Shown here one piece after another: positions 11,481 through 22,653 of a DNA stretch of 64,000 nucleotides. Below the pieces are notes generated by a model, which had not been told where the DNA came from, ran no database searches, and saw only the letters and a list, made by a program, of their open reading frames with translations. Made by a program: the position numbers and the translations under genes. The stretch's first letter is position 1. Each line of letters begins with the position of its first letter. The stretch is from Massospora cicadina (Eukaryota; Entomophthoromycota; Entomophthoromycetes; Entomophthorales; Entomophthoraceae), in NCBI GenBank assembly GCA_022478985.1, contig JAKSZP010004211.1, forward strand, positions 56,541 to 120,540, read 5' to 3'.

Positions 11481-13045
11481 TTCTATTATCTGTTTAAGTC
11501 TGGTTGCAACCAAGGCTTCCTCCACTTTACTATGCCTACAAAGTCAGGCATGTATGGGTGAGGCATCCCCATATTTACAAGATGCATCATTACCTTATTT
11601 TTCTAAAAGTGGAGGGGTGGTCAAGAAGAGTTTACATAATCTTCTAACAACTCTTTCACACTTTCTGTTTTATAATGGCTAATTCTTTACCTACCAAAGT
11701 TTCAACTAGAGCAATGGTAGCTACTACAGGCAAAACTATAGTAGGCTTGAAGAATAGTGGATGCTGACAACCTTAATGATAGAAAAAAGAAGTATGTGAT
11801 AGTTTACTGGGACTTACCATTTAGAATTTATTAGTTAAGCTGATCAGTAACACCAACTTTGGCCCCATATAGGCAGAGTCAAATATTTCTGGACAGATCA
11901 GAACCTCTTATTATTGTTTGTTTACCTCCAGACTTCTAACATGATTCTCAGTGGGATGCTCACATGGTTCCGAGTATAAACTATAAATTGTGATTTTGTG
12001 GTATCAGCATTGACTATGTAGAATACAATGATATAGCTTCTTAACCGTTGGCATGAGTGGGGGTAGATGCACCTAAGAACCTTGCACATGGTACGCGATC
12101 TGATAAAACTGGTTGTTTATATTTTCTAGGCAAGTCCAAGTTTTGGTGTTTTAGGTTCTTATTTTGCAAAGTATAAAACACCAAGGGAACTCAATTATCC
12201 AGTAAGGACAATTACCCATCAACATAGTGTATGATATATAAGCACTTGCTAAGGAATAAAGTGCCTGAAAAGAGTTCATAGACCTTATCAAGATCCATTT
12301 TAAAAGTACCCTTTTTTAAAAATTTCCAAATTAAATAGGAAGCAAGTAGTAAGCACTATAGAATTGGTGCATGGAAGCTCAGCAATATCATACTCCATAT
12401 AATGGGGTAAATCATGAGCGATCTTGATGCGTTTAATTAGCTTTTATGAGATTATAAAAATTTGCTGATCCCCAAGATAAAATCTATAAAGCTTTTATGA
12501 ACCTGAATTGCGACGGATTTACCAAGCTTCTATACTTTTGGGGCAAGGTGAGGAACATGTGATTTATTAAAAGAAGAGTAAGCAATATCAAGTTCTTTAT
12601 CCTCAAAGGATTAAGATCATACCCCATTTCCATTTTGAGGCAGTGACATCATGTTCATCAAGCAATATAGTAGTTTTGTTTTGAGGCGTTCCAGGTTCTT
12701 CAACATGAAGAGCCTTTCCATTCATTTTAACAGCTCTTTTTCTGCCTCTTCAGCACTTTGGCGCCATCATTGCTAGTCAGTATAGCGTCAGGCCTTGCAG
12801 AACGTGTATCTAATCCAATCAACCTTCTTGACTACCACTGCATGTACTCAAGATAGAATTGAAGTTAAAAAAGGAGCCTTAACTACTAAGGCCAGAGGTA
12901 TCTTGTTAACGCTTCCCTTGTCTCTCATATACAGTTAAAGGTTTGTTTGATTCAAAAGTATGTAGCAGGTGTAATTTCTATTCCTCGCCAACTTTAGTTT
13001 TGGCTTGGTTCAAGTCTAGAAAATCAGGGGTTTAGTCAAATAGTA
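11481..13045 (-). other. Probable protease/gag spacer of element G, unresolved
   Basis: By position, between the RT of G and the F-type LTR pair, this should hold the protease, the linker and part of gag on the minus strand. I could not find a convincing D-T-G loop or zinc knuckle, and no open frame longer than 60 codons occurs. Treated as decayed coding sequence. Confidence 0.35.
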
Positions 13046-14707
13046 TGTTTATCGCATTATAATTTCTAATGGAAGCAAGACCACAGCTCCCTCTCAAGGA
13101 CAGTATCACCATATCTGAAGTGCTTTAAGTGATTAATGGGGCATTAATGGAATGATGACTAAGATTAATATAGACAAAACTTTATCTAAAAGCTTAAAAT
13201 TTAACAGTGAGTTTGAAATGTCAAATGAGTGGCAACCATGACTAATTTGGATGGAACGTTATTTAAAATTTTTATATTTTAACAGCGAGAATGAGACGCC
13301 ATGAGAATGGCAAAGATGGGTAATTTAAGGTGAAGATGTGAATAATAAAAGACTAATTTGGATGATATGATCATACAAATTTATGAAGATTTAATCTATA
13401 GTGATGAGCCGCCAAGTTCATGTAGAGATGAAGAATCAATAATTTTACCCATTGGTTAATATCATTAATTAATTCACCAAAAATTTGATTTTCTAAAATT
13501 ACATGCCAAGTTGATGAGTCTGAAACCACTTTTTATACCAATGGATATTGGTGAATACATATCAGCTTCAGGAGCAAAGTTATTTAATCAAATTGAATTG
13601 CATTATTGGCACGGCTTTGTTATTAATGTTATTCTCTTAGCTGATTAATTTGTCTCAACTTTACTACAGACCCAAAGATGAACCCCAATACACCCATTGG
13701 GGTAACTAGAGTTCTAGGTGGTACTTGTAATGTGCAAAATCTCGCTACATCATCCTAATTTTGGGATGGGATTGGCAAAGCCAACGTTATCAGACCCTAA
13801 AAAATATGAAAATATTTATTTTAAGTTAAAAACACCCATGATAAGAAATAAAAAACTGATAGAATTCAAAGATGGGGTTTTTATTGAATTTAATGGATTC
13901 TTTCTATACTGCAGGTTGTTAAAATTTTTATGCTCAAGGGGAAAAACAGGACTAAGGTCAGCGGAACCTTCTTTATGAGCTATCAGATCAACAAAAAAAA
14001 TGAATTTAAAACAGTTGGGCGTAACTAATTGGTCAGTAATTATGCACTAATGGGAGTTTACCAAGCTATAGAAAGGTAGGTGCTCAAAAATAATCAAGTT
14101 AGAAATGAGAAAGCCGCAATTTAATAAAACTGATTGTGACAGTACCCTCACGCTTCCATTAACATGCCATAATATTTTGTACATAATGTTACATCCCTTA
14201 AGTCTTGACCACCTTATATATATTTTAAGCTTTTTAATAAAATACCTCGCTGTACCATTTTGTTTTGAATACCAGTCAACTTGATCCTGGACATATAGAA
14301 GTTAGTAATGGTCTACAAGGTATAGGCATCCAAAAGTGATTACATCAAGAGAGTGGTCTGCCTACCACTCTTACATCTGGAGCTACAAGGAACTCCCGCA
14401 AGAAATTGCCTAAATTGCAAGTTGTAAACAAGGGATTGGAGGGTAAAATGTGGGCACTAACTTACCATTTTGTCAAATACTTATGTGGGCATTATTTTCA
14501 TTTGATACATAAAAAATGAGCTTAGAATGTCATTTGTCACCTAATAACCCAAATTAATACTTAGTACAGTAAGCAATTAAGGTATTTATTGCCACAAACT
14601 TGTACCAAAAGGTAGCCAATGATAAAATAGTAAGGGTTGGCAATCCTCATATTGTTGGTCTAAACACTAGCAGGGTACCCAATAGTGTATTAAAAAGGTT
14701 TGCAACA
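13046..14707 (+). repeat. F-type LTR, left copy, with a nested insertion
   Basis: This copy starts TGTTTATCGC and ends TTGCAACA, and aligns with the right copy at 14,910-17,491. Without the nested segment 13,726-14,141 and its duplication it is about 1,241 bp, against about 1,254 bp for the right copy without its insert. Both copies carry a diverged tandem duplication of about 110 bp (here about 13,240 and 13,351, with GACTAATTTGGATG) and a TATA-like TATATAT, here near 14,214. The end is followed by TGGAACTCATAACAAAC, a possible primer-binding site. Confidence 0.72.
13726..14141 (+). mobile_element. Small solo LTR-like insertion in the left F-type LTR
   Basis: The 416-bp segment, TGTAATGTGC to TGATTGTGACA, is absent from the right F-type copy. 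It is flanked by GTACT (13,721-13,725) and GTACC (14,142-14,146), an imperfect 5-bp duplication. TGT...ACA ends and the duplication fit a solo LTR. An 86-codon frame overlaps its left edge (13,718-13,978). Because that frame begins outside the insert, I do not call it a gene. Confidence 0.65.
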
Positions 14708-14909
14708 TGGAACTCATAACAAACTTAATTATTGTGCTGATTGAATAGCCAGAGGCAAAATTCAGATATGTGGGGAAGAGGAGGGCTTTGGACATGAGCA
14801 AGATGCTAACCCTTTAGTGAAGGTTTTAGTGAGGGTATAAAGAAATTTAATTTCTTGCTAAGTTTAGCATTAGCTTGAGTTGAGACTAGCATCAAATGAT
14901 AGTATTAAT
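14708..14909 (+). other. Very short internal region between the two F-type LTRs
   Basis: Only 202 bp separate the two LTR copies. It begins TGGAACTCATAACAAAC directly after the CA of the left LTR, the expected place and first bases (TGG) for a tRNA primer site. A purine-rich stretch, GTGGGGAAGAGGAGGG, lies near 14,770 but not next to the right LTR. No coding. This could be a non-autonomous element with almost no interior, or an internally deleted one. Confidence 0.5.
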
Positions 14910-17491
14910 TGTTAGGTATTTTTATAGATTATGAATTATAATGAAAGTGAGGCCATGATGTCACCTCAGAGCATTATTACCATTTTGATGTGTATTTAAA
15001 AAATTAATGGCACAAAAATGAAATAATGACAAACTAATAAGAAAAAAACAATATTAGGTTGTGAAGCTTTCTCCCATGAGTTTTATATTCCAATTGAATG
15101 ACAAACATGGACTAATTTAAATAGATTATAATTAGAGGTATGAAGATTCAACCATTGAGAATGAGTGAGCAAGTGAATGTTAGGTTGACAATTTAAGTTC
15201 AAAACGTTATTTAATGAGGAACTAATTCATATGGAATGGGTATATAGATTTATAAAAATTAATCAATAGAGATGAGATGTTGAGTAAATGCCAGAGATAA
15301 AGAATTTAATTTGAAACTGTTTTCTAGATTCAAATGATGAATTCCCAAAGAAAATTTAATGACTTCAAATCACATGTCAGGTTATCAAGCTGAATTTACT
15401 TTACTAACTTTTGGTATTAGTAGCTAGCACTTCAGCTTCAGAGCAAAGTTTTCTTAATTATCATAAATGAGCTAATGAATCACTAGAGCTTTTAATGTTA
15501 TTTATTGATCAAACTGTATAAAATGAACTAATTAACCCAGAAGTGACTCCAATACTACCCCAATGGGTAACTATAGTTCCAAGTGTACCCCACACTTCAA
15601 TTCATATGTCATAATCTTGTACGGCTCTTATTATATTACTTAAGTTTTGACCAACCTATATATAAGTAGGCTTTTTTATAATAAGATACCTCCATACACA
15701 AACTTTTATTTAATTATAGTTGACTTGATCCTGGACATTGAGACTTGAGTTAAGATTCTTGAAGTATAGATATCTTTGGGTGATTACATCTAAAGAGTGG
15801 CTGGCCTACCACATTTATACCTGGAGCTACAAGGAATACCCATGTTGGGATTTTGGATATGACCAAATTATATCGCCTGGCTAAGATTATAATCTGCTTA
15901 TCCGCTAAGGGACGAGGCCCTCTAGTGAATATGTGAGCTTTTGGCTTCTATGCAATAACTATTGTTTAGAGATTTATACCAAACAAATATTCACTAATCT
16001 TCTGGGGTTTGATCTACTGTATTAATGAGTGTTTTGTTGGGGATAAACCCCAACAGTATACAAGCATTTAAGTTGTCAATTTTATCATTACCTTAATTAA
16101 TTTGTAGGAGTTGATCAGTTTTTATCGCCAATTGATAAGGTAATTATTGATTTTGCTAGGCAAGTGATGCCTCCTATAATAGCAAATGTCTTACCATTTT
16201 GAGTATTGCAACCTGCTGGCTATGGGTAAGTGTCCCATTATCTAAGCAGGTTGCTAACTGGAAAAGGGTAAATTTCTGGGGTTAAATGAAGACATTGAAA
16301 CTTGTTCTTTGTTTTAATCCAGAGAAGGGTGCGTTTAAGTAGGGTTGAGAAACTGACCAACCTGATGAGGAAGATAATCGTTTTGCACTACCCTGGAGGG
16401 AGAATTTATTGGCTGCAGCTGTCATTCACAGTTGGGGCGCCAACAGAAGAGTTGGGCGCTGAATCCATATATATTACCTTGTTGAATTATTTATAAAGCA
16501 GAATTAATAAGTTTAAAATATATTTGATTATACATTTGGTATATTTTGTTTACTCTTGGGAATTAGAGTAGAGAGACTAGATATCCTAGTGATAAATATT
16601 ATTGTCTAGTTCTCCGCAACTGCTGCATAAAAGAGTGAGGAAAGGATTGAAGTTCATCAAGAAGTTTACTGAACCATAAGTATTTATTAAATCTAAGGAG
16701 AGACCTCTAATCCAGAATTAAGAGTCAAGTTTTAAGAGCAAAAGTTCCCTTTAGAGCCTCTGAACCTGCTTCAAATGGGTAAATTCCGTTGTTATCCAGA
16801 AGTTGGGAAATTTCACAAGAGGAGTTAAAGGAGAGGAATTCCTTTGTTATATGGAGAGAATAATTAATACCTTCACCAGTGGGTTAAAGAAAGATTGTTG
16901 TGTCTGTTCAAAGGAGAATCCAGAGCAGGAGAAATATTTTGTTGTGAACTACTCAACTAGATACTAGTATCCATACTAGTATCAATCACTCACATATTTA
17001 TAGGATTATTTTTCAACGATTATTGATTGCACATAATAATAACCTGTGCAAGAAAACCTTGGGAACTTATAAAGTGTTATAATTCTAAAAGAGTAAAGTC
17101 TTAAGTTTACATATGGTGCTCATTACAAAGGAGGAATTTGAGTAACCACCAGTTCACAATTTTTCACACCATACAAGAACTATCTGAATTTCAAGCTGTA
17201 TATGTGGGACTGGGAAAGGAGATTTTGTGTGCATTAAATTGCCATAAATTAATTAATTTATTTGTGTTTAAAGTTGCCATATGTCACATAGATATGGGCA
17301 TTTATTTTCCATTTAACATCTGTTTACACCCAAAATAATCTCTAGTACAGTATATAATTTTGGTTTTTGCTGTTGAGAACTTATAGCAAAAGGTATCCAA
17401 TGATGGCAAAAAAGAAAGGTTTAAAATTTTTATATTTTCAGCTTAGCACATTAGTAGAGTACCCAATAATATGTATTGAAAATTTGCAACA
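14910..17491 (+). repeat. F-type LTR, right copy, with a nested LTR
   Basis: The copy runs from TGTTAGGTATTTTTATAG to TTTGCAACA and aligns with the left copy on both sides of the insert at 15,843-17,165. It keeps the same tandem duplication (about 15,109 and 15,219) and the TATA-like box CCTATATATAAG (about 15,654). The flanks of the pair (TAGTA before 13,046, GCAGG after 17,491) do not match, so the pair may not be one simple insertion. Confidence 0.68.
15843..17165 (+). mobile_element. E-like LTR inserted in the right F-type LTR
   Basis: The segment begins TGTTGGGATTTTGG and follows the block order of the E-type LTRs: TATCGCCTGG, CAATTGATAAGG, GGCAAGTGATGC, CTAAGCAGGT, GGGGCGCCAAC, then TTTACA. 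TTTACA at 17,111 is followed by TATGGTGCTCATTACA, which looks like the LTR/primer-site junction seen in elements C and E. Homology to the host LTR resumes only near 17,166, after AATTTTTCA. The flanks are ACCCA and CACCA. It may therefore be an LTR plus a short leader. The 64-codon frame at 16,302-16,496 lies inside and is not called. Confidence 0.65.
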
Positions 17492-18535
17492 GCAGGATCT
17501 CAGGTCACACTGAAAGAGCGGAGACCACAGTTGTGATGGCGTTACTAAAGTATTTTTTTAGTAGAAATCAAGGGTTGGCGCTATAAATGAATGGCTAGAA
17601 ATTAAGTTTAACATTCTCCGCCATGTGCCAACACATAATCAATGGCGTAGACTGCATTAATAACGAGGAAGTTGTTAAGTTTTCAGGTTTAAAGCTATCT
17701 GCTTTGCCTGATCTGATTCATACCGTCACCAACTCTGTTAAGGGCCAAGCAGCCCCAGGATGGTATCAGGAGTTGGTCAGTGATTTGGGATTGTTACATC
17801 TATGGCGTTGATGATTACAAACTATTTATTTAAAAAAATAGTCATTACGCTAATTTGAATTAAGATTTGATCAACATGAAAAAAAGTCAGATCTTAAACT
17901 TAAGATATTCACGTTCAATCTAAAGCTCAAGTTTTGCATACTTGAGCTATAGCACTACCATTGATGGTAATATAATTCTAACATATAAATTTAGCTTATT
18001 AACGCAACAAAATGATCCTGAACCATCCCTCAATTTCCTTTTAGATTTTTTTGTCTGACCAACTTCTCTGTTGGTCAACTTTGCTTTTAGTAAAACACTA
18101 ATATATCTTACTATTTTATGAGTTTTAAGTCACTTTAGCCGCGGATTACCTTGAGGATGTATCCAACAACATATGTCATTATATACTGATTAAACTAATT
18201 GCTAATCTGTTTCTGCTAACATTGTCCTTAGAATGCTCTTTATAGAGGCTCCACATGGACTAAACCATAGTTATCAGGTAGTGATGTTTTCCTTCATAAA
18301 ATCTGAATAAGAATAGTACTTCTTGTATAACTTTACGATCTTCCTGATCTTGGCTGCCATACACTATTTGCCACCAGGGTGTGGAAGCAATCTTTAGTGT
18401 CTTTTTAACTGCATTGCTTATAGCATGTTTTAGTGATCTGGGTCTGGACTCTGCATCTCCTCTCTATAGATAGAAGATTTACTGACACTCTCCTTACATT
18501 CTTTTTTTTGTCAGGACATATTGCCATGATGGCTT
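17492..18535. other. Unassigned, possibly the interior of element G gag, with one curious plus-strand frame
   Basis: By position this should be minus-strand gag of element G, but the minus strand is poorly readable. The plus strand at 17,623-17,811 has a 62-codon frame (CQHIINGVDCINNEEVVKF... ending GLLHLW) whose composition looks protein-like. I do not recognise it. From 18,340 to 18,530 only scattered minus-strand gag-like words (TTWWQIVYGSQ and similar) occur. Confidence 0.3.
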
Positions 18536-18539
18536 ACTT

Positions 18540-18730
18540 AAAACTTTAGAGAGCCTAATTACTACCAAACTCCTGTTCGAAGGCTGTTCTGACTTGCGCC
18601 CAAGTTTGCACTATCTTTAGTATGGAATCATAGTGTAAGGCTTTCCACAGTAATTAGTTATCCAGGTGGTGCATGCACCCATTTAAATTTAAAAAAACAC
18701 TTTCATCATCGCTTTTTCTATTTGGTTCTA
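18540..18730 (-). pseudogene. Element G gag remnant next to its 5' LTR
   Basis: Reading down the minus strand from the LTR edge at 18,731: PLNVEPNRKSDDESVFL, then CMHHLDN, a stop, and LHYDSILKIVQTWAQVRTA followed by FEQEFG. The W-A-x-x-x-x-A-F-x-x-x-F-G block is typical of the retrotransposon gag core, which forms the virus-like particle. PLNVEP resembles readings found after the other H-type LTRs (PLNIEPDRQC at 9,470, PLNIQLSRQC at 21,890), which supports a shared leader or gag start. Confidence 0.55.
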
Positions 18731-20520
18731 CGTTGAGAGGATTGGGCTCTTCTGTATAGAAATCCACCAAATTTCATCGCCAAAATGCAATAATTATTCC
18801 ATGTAAATTCTCTCCTACCACTATCTAATTTTCCAATTTTATTAGCTTTTTTACTTTTAAATTTAAAATCTCTTTTTTAATTTTAATTTTTGTAGTAAGG
18901 TCAGCCTATTTTACCGTGAAATTGATATATCCAACCCCCAATTCCAACTCTCTCCTTTCTCATATCCCTGATATTTTCTAAATCTATGATCTTTGTTGCC
19001 AATTAAGCGCTAGCTCCTCAGAGGATGGAGAGCATTTCAATCTGGAAAAATTTCGAGAAGCTTAATTAGGGATAAGCCAATAAGGACGTGCCTCATCATT
19101 TGTCACCCCAACTCTCATGACATTTTTGTAATTTAAACTCTTTCCTCAAGGTGTGAACCATTAAATGCTTACAACTAAAGAACTAGTTGCAGTACCCAGA
19201 ACAGTGCAGTAATCCCCAAACCGCATCATTACTATATATGTTATGCTGAGAGTGAACCAAGAGAAAACTGGGCTTTTAGAGTGGGTGTTTGAACTTTCCC
19301 TACAGTGACTTCAGACTGCCAGGTGACACCCTAACTTGAGGGTTTGATGTAGGGGAGGAGAGGAAAGAGGGGTGGATTCAGAAATTATTAAGGAGAAGAG
19401 GGGGTGGAAAGACCAACCTTCAAGCTGCTGTAATCAACAGTTTGTGCAGCTAATCCCGCTTTTCTCTTCATCCTCTAGCACATTGACTGTTCAATACATA
19501 AGCCTAAATCTAAAATAACCCAAAAATTTAAAAATATTATTTAATGGTGTATTAAACAAATATCCCAACACCTTACAATTAACAGGGTGCTGGGTTTCAT
19601 GGTGTGATGTGGGAGGGGAGAATCACTAGACAAAACTTGGTAATGGGGAACAATACAGATTTCTAATACCAATTCAGAGACTTTAAACCCATATTTTCAT
19701 ATATGGCAATATTAGGAATCTTTAATTCAAACAATTCCTCGTTGTAACACTATCAATTGGAGTTCCCACACTATTCTTAATTCAATCAATACATTATAAA
19801 TGCCCATATTCATTTTTGACAATTTTGGGGTTGGTGACAAGTATAATCCTTATTTAAATCCTTTGCCTTTGACTTTTTGACTAAATTTGACTTGTTAGGT
19901 AAATTTTTGCTACTCAGGTTGAATTCTAGGTGAACTACTTGTTGGTGGCAGGGAATGGGGACCATAGCAGAGAGCTTTAAAATTTTCTAATCTGTATTTA
20001 AAGCTGTTTAATTTTCTTTAATTAAAATTTGAAGATTTTTACCTTTTATGGGTGTGGGATGAGGGGTGGATGTAGAAAAACACGTGATAAACAAGAAGAA
20101 AGCCGCAGCCACCCATCTTTCATCCAGGGTAAGCCTTAGGTCAGAGATCTAGGTGAGGCTCTGAGGCTTGAGGTTTATTTTTTTTTTTTGATCTAAAGGG
20201 TTGCATGACCTTGTCCAGCTTAGTAGTTGGAGCTAAGGGCCTTACAATATAATACAGTTCTATCAGTTGTGAGTGTACTTGGCCATTTCCTAAATTCTGA
20301 CATTCTTCTTGTTTTTTATATAAATATTTCCCATGCTAAAATTTATTTATATTTTAAATCATTTTATAGGGAAGCATTTTTTTTGCTTCATGGCGCACAT
20401 TGCAGCTGCCATGCACTCACTATTAAGTCTAACCCCTTTTCAGTTTGAAAGCTCAGAACAATTATTTACAAGTTGCTTGGTCAGTCATCTGGTTCTAAAG
20501 TTTTCAGGTTTGTGACCAGA
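18731..20520 (-). repeat. H-type LTR, first minus copy, with a nested solo LTR
   Basis: On the minus strand it ends CCTCTCAACG next to the gag of G, so it is probably G's 5' LTR. It aligns with the H-type copy at 21,903 in blocks such as AAAGAACTAGTTGCAGTA and ATTTCCCATGCTAA, and with the plus-oriented copy ending at 9,475. Alignment is interrupted by the insert 19,239-20,246. The right edge is uncertain: homology with the second copy's continuation at 26,336 (TTGTGACCAGAG) suggests it extends past 20,520. The two overlapping frames at 20,227-20,515 are treated as chance. Confidence 0.65.
19239..20246 (+). mobile_element. Solo LTR in the first H-type LTR
   Basis: The 1,008-bp segment from TGTTATGCTG to GGCCTTACA is absent from the second H-type copy and is flanked by perfect ATATA repeats (19,234-19,238 and 20,247-20,251). 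The ends TGT...ACA and the 5-bp duplication fit a solo LTR; its orientation is not decided by the sequence. The site is AT-rich, so the duplication alone is weak, but it coincides with the break in homology. No related copy was noticed elsewhere in the window. Confidence 0.65.
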
Positions 20521-21902
20521 GATAACTTGACCACCCTTGTTTAATACGCTAAAGCCCACTACCTTGGCTAAATCTGATAGGGATAAGTAGAGCAGACAGA
20601 AATTAAATTCCCAAGGTTATACCAAATTCAGTTTATATATAGCAAAAAAAACTGCTAGAAACTAATATGGGGTTTCTTGACTTTTGAGAAGATCTATACT
20701 GAAAGTCAGGGGAATAAAAATGCACATAGGTTGAAAGCACTCTGAAGGGGTGTTGAAGCTTACTTATGACCACATATTAGAATTTATAATTGATAAGATA
20801 TCAAATTTTACAATCAAGATGCCCAACATTGCAAAATATGAAGTAAGGCTTCATTAAGCTCCCATAATTTAAGTGATCTCTTGATTTTTAAGGATTGCAA
20901 ATGTCACAATATGGCAAATCAGGATTGTGACACCCTAGAATTAAAATAATAGGCCATGCAAATTTTAAAAAAACTTTTGCAGTGCAGTGTGGACCTCCAA
21001 ACATCCTGTTTTCTGTTTGTCTAAGCCTTTTACAAGTTTATGAGTTTTTAATAGTTTTTTTTAGCTCTTAGTAAGATTCTTTTGGTGTTTTAATATAAAT
21101 TATTAAATTATATGCGCTTGTGCATTTCATGAAGAATCACATGTCCTAAACCTGCACCAATGTTTTCTCTCACCTCTGGTGATATTCATGGAATTAAATG
21201 ACAAGGCATAAGCATGTCCCGAGGTTGAGCAAACTTCTGCTACACATGCAGCACCGCCTTGTTTTCTTCAGAGTGAGTTATCAATTGTTATGATACTTTT
21301 GCCACCAATGAGGCTTCCAAACCCCCCAACCCATCGTTCATTCCCTTTCCATGGCTTCTTTACCATTTACTACTGACTTATTTCATAGTTTTCAGGGTTA
21401 TACATTTGTTGCCCATCCACTTTTTATGGTTAAACTTTCCTGGCTACTACATAAATAAATATGAGACCTGTGCATAGTTATATTTTAGATAAAGCGCATT
21501 TCCAGACCTCAGTTGAATTTGGGCCACTTTACCCTATTTCCATTCTTCCAAGTCCTAAGATGTTAACATTCTTTTCAGACCCCTCCCCAGTTTACCAACT
21601 GTTTTCAGACTAGGGTAGCTTACTCTTAACTTAAAAATGGTGAATTCTTTGTTTTTTTTAGTACTAGATGGTCCCATGGTGACTTCTTTGTTCCTCGCCC
21701 CAACATTGAGGCATTCAGCATTGCTCTACCCTTTTATAAATAATTTACCCTTAAATATTATCCTAATATTCCTTTTTTGGAAGTTTAAACAAAATTAAAA
21801 GGTTAATGTAAAAATTTCTATAGTAGTTAATAAAATGGGTTGTGTATGCTGCCCTACACCCAAACAGCCTACTCCTACCCCCACATTGCCTGGATAGTTG
21901 TA
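20521..21902. other. Unassigned interval between the two H-type LTRs
   Basis: This lies internal to the second H-type LTR on the minus strand. The start PLNIQLSRQCGG (about 21,890) resembles the gag start of the G family. Further left only short minus-strand fragments occur (for example GGKSIITIDNSL near 21,290). No domain is assigned. Part of 20,521-20,900 probably still belongs to the first H-type LTR. Confidence 0.35.
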
Positions 21903-22653
21903 TGTTGAGAGGATGAGGCTCTTTTGTAGAGAGATCCTTCAATGATACCACCAAAATGCAAGAATTAATACAGGCAATTTCTCTCCTACCAATATCTAAC
22001 TTCCCAGTTCTCTAAGTTTTTCAAATTTGAATATATTTTTTAGTTTTTGTAATAAGGTCTTTTTTTATCACCACATCTATATTATCCAGCCCTTAATAAC
22101 AACTATCCTTTTTCCCATTTTCCCCCATAATATCTTTCAATCCTATGATTTCTATTTACAATTGAGGGATGGTCCTATGAGGATGGAGTGCATCTTAATT
22201 CAAAAACTTTTGGAAAAATTTGGACAGATAAATTAGGGAATAGCCAGTCATGACGTGTCCCATCATTTCATCCCACCCCAATTCTTATAATAATTTCGCA
22301 ATCACCTATTTCCTCCCAAGTATTAACTTTCTGATACCTGCAATCAAAGAACTAGTTGCAGTATAAGAACAGTGCAAAAACATTAAAACTCATACTTTTT
22401 ATATATAGATAGTGATTTCACTTGTGAGGGTATTAGATTATTTTGCTTTCTCCTATTTCCTTTATTTTTATTAAAAATATTTCCCATGCTAATTTCATCA
22501 AAGTTTGTAATTTTATCAGAAAGCAAAAATATGTATCATGGCACACATTGTGGCCAGCATGCACTCTTTATGATGGATAACCCCTTGTCAGCTTAAGAGG
22601 TTCAGAGATATCACTTACATAGCTTCTTAGTCAATTGGGTGTTTCCTTTTTAG
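21903..22653 (-). repeat. H-type LTR, second minus copy, interrupted by element J
   Basis: This copy aligns with the LTR at 18,731 and ends CCTCTCAACA on the minus strand. Homology to the first copy stops at 22,653, where element J begins, and resumes at 26,336 (TTGTGACCAGAGCTAACT against TTGTGACCAGAGATAACT at about 20,511). J therefore lies inside this LTR. The minus-strand frame at 21,763-21,954 crosses the LTR edge and includes the start of the interior. Confidence 0.65.

Larger units (their letters stand above)
7780..18730 (-). mobile_element. Element G: decayed Ty3/gypsy retrotransposon riddled with later insertions
   Basis: Integrase (7,780-8,290), RNase H (9,600-10,720), RT (10,760-11,480) and gag (about 18,540-18,730) are recognised in order on the minus strand. 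Between them lie at least three foreign blocks: an H-type LTR ending at 9,475, a solo LTR at 9,733-10,479, and the F-type LTR pair at 13,046-17,491. Removing the insertions brings the coding blocks back to normal spacing. The H-type LTR starting at 18,731 abuts the gag and is the likely 5' LTR. The 3' LTR was not found. All frames are broken. Confidence 0.7.
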
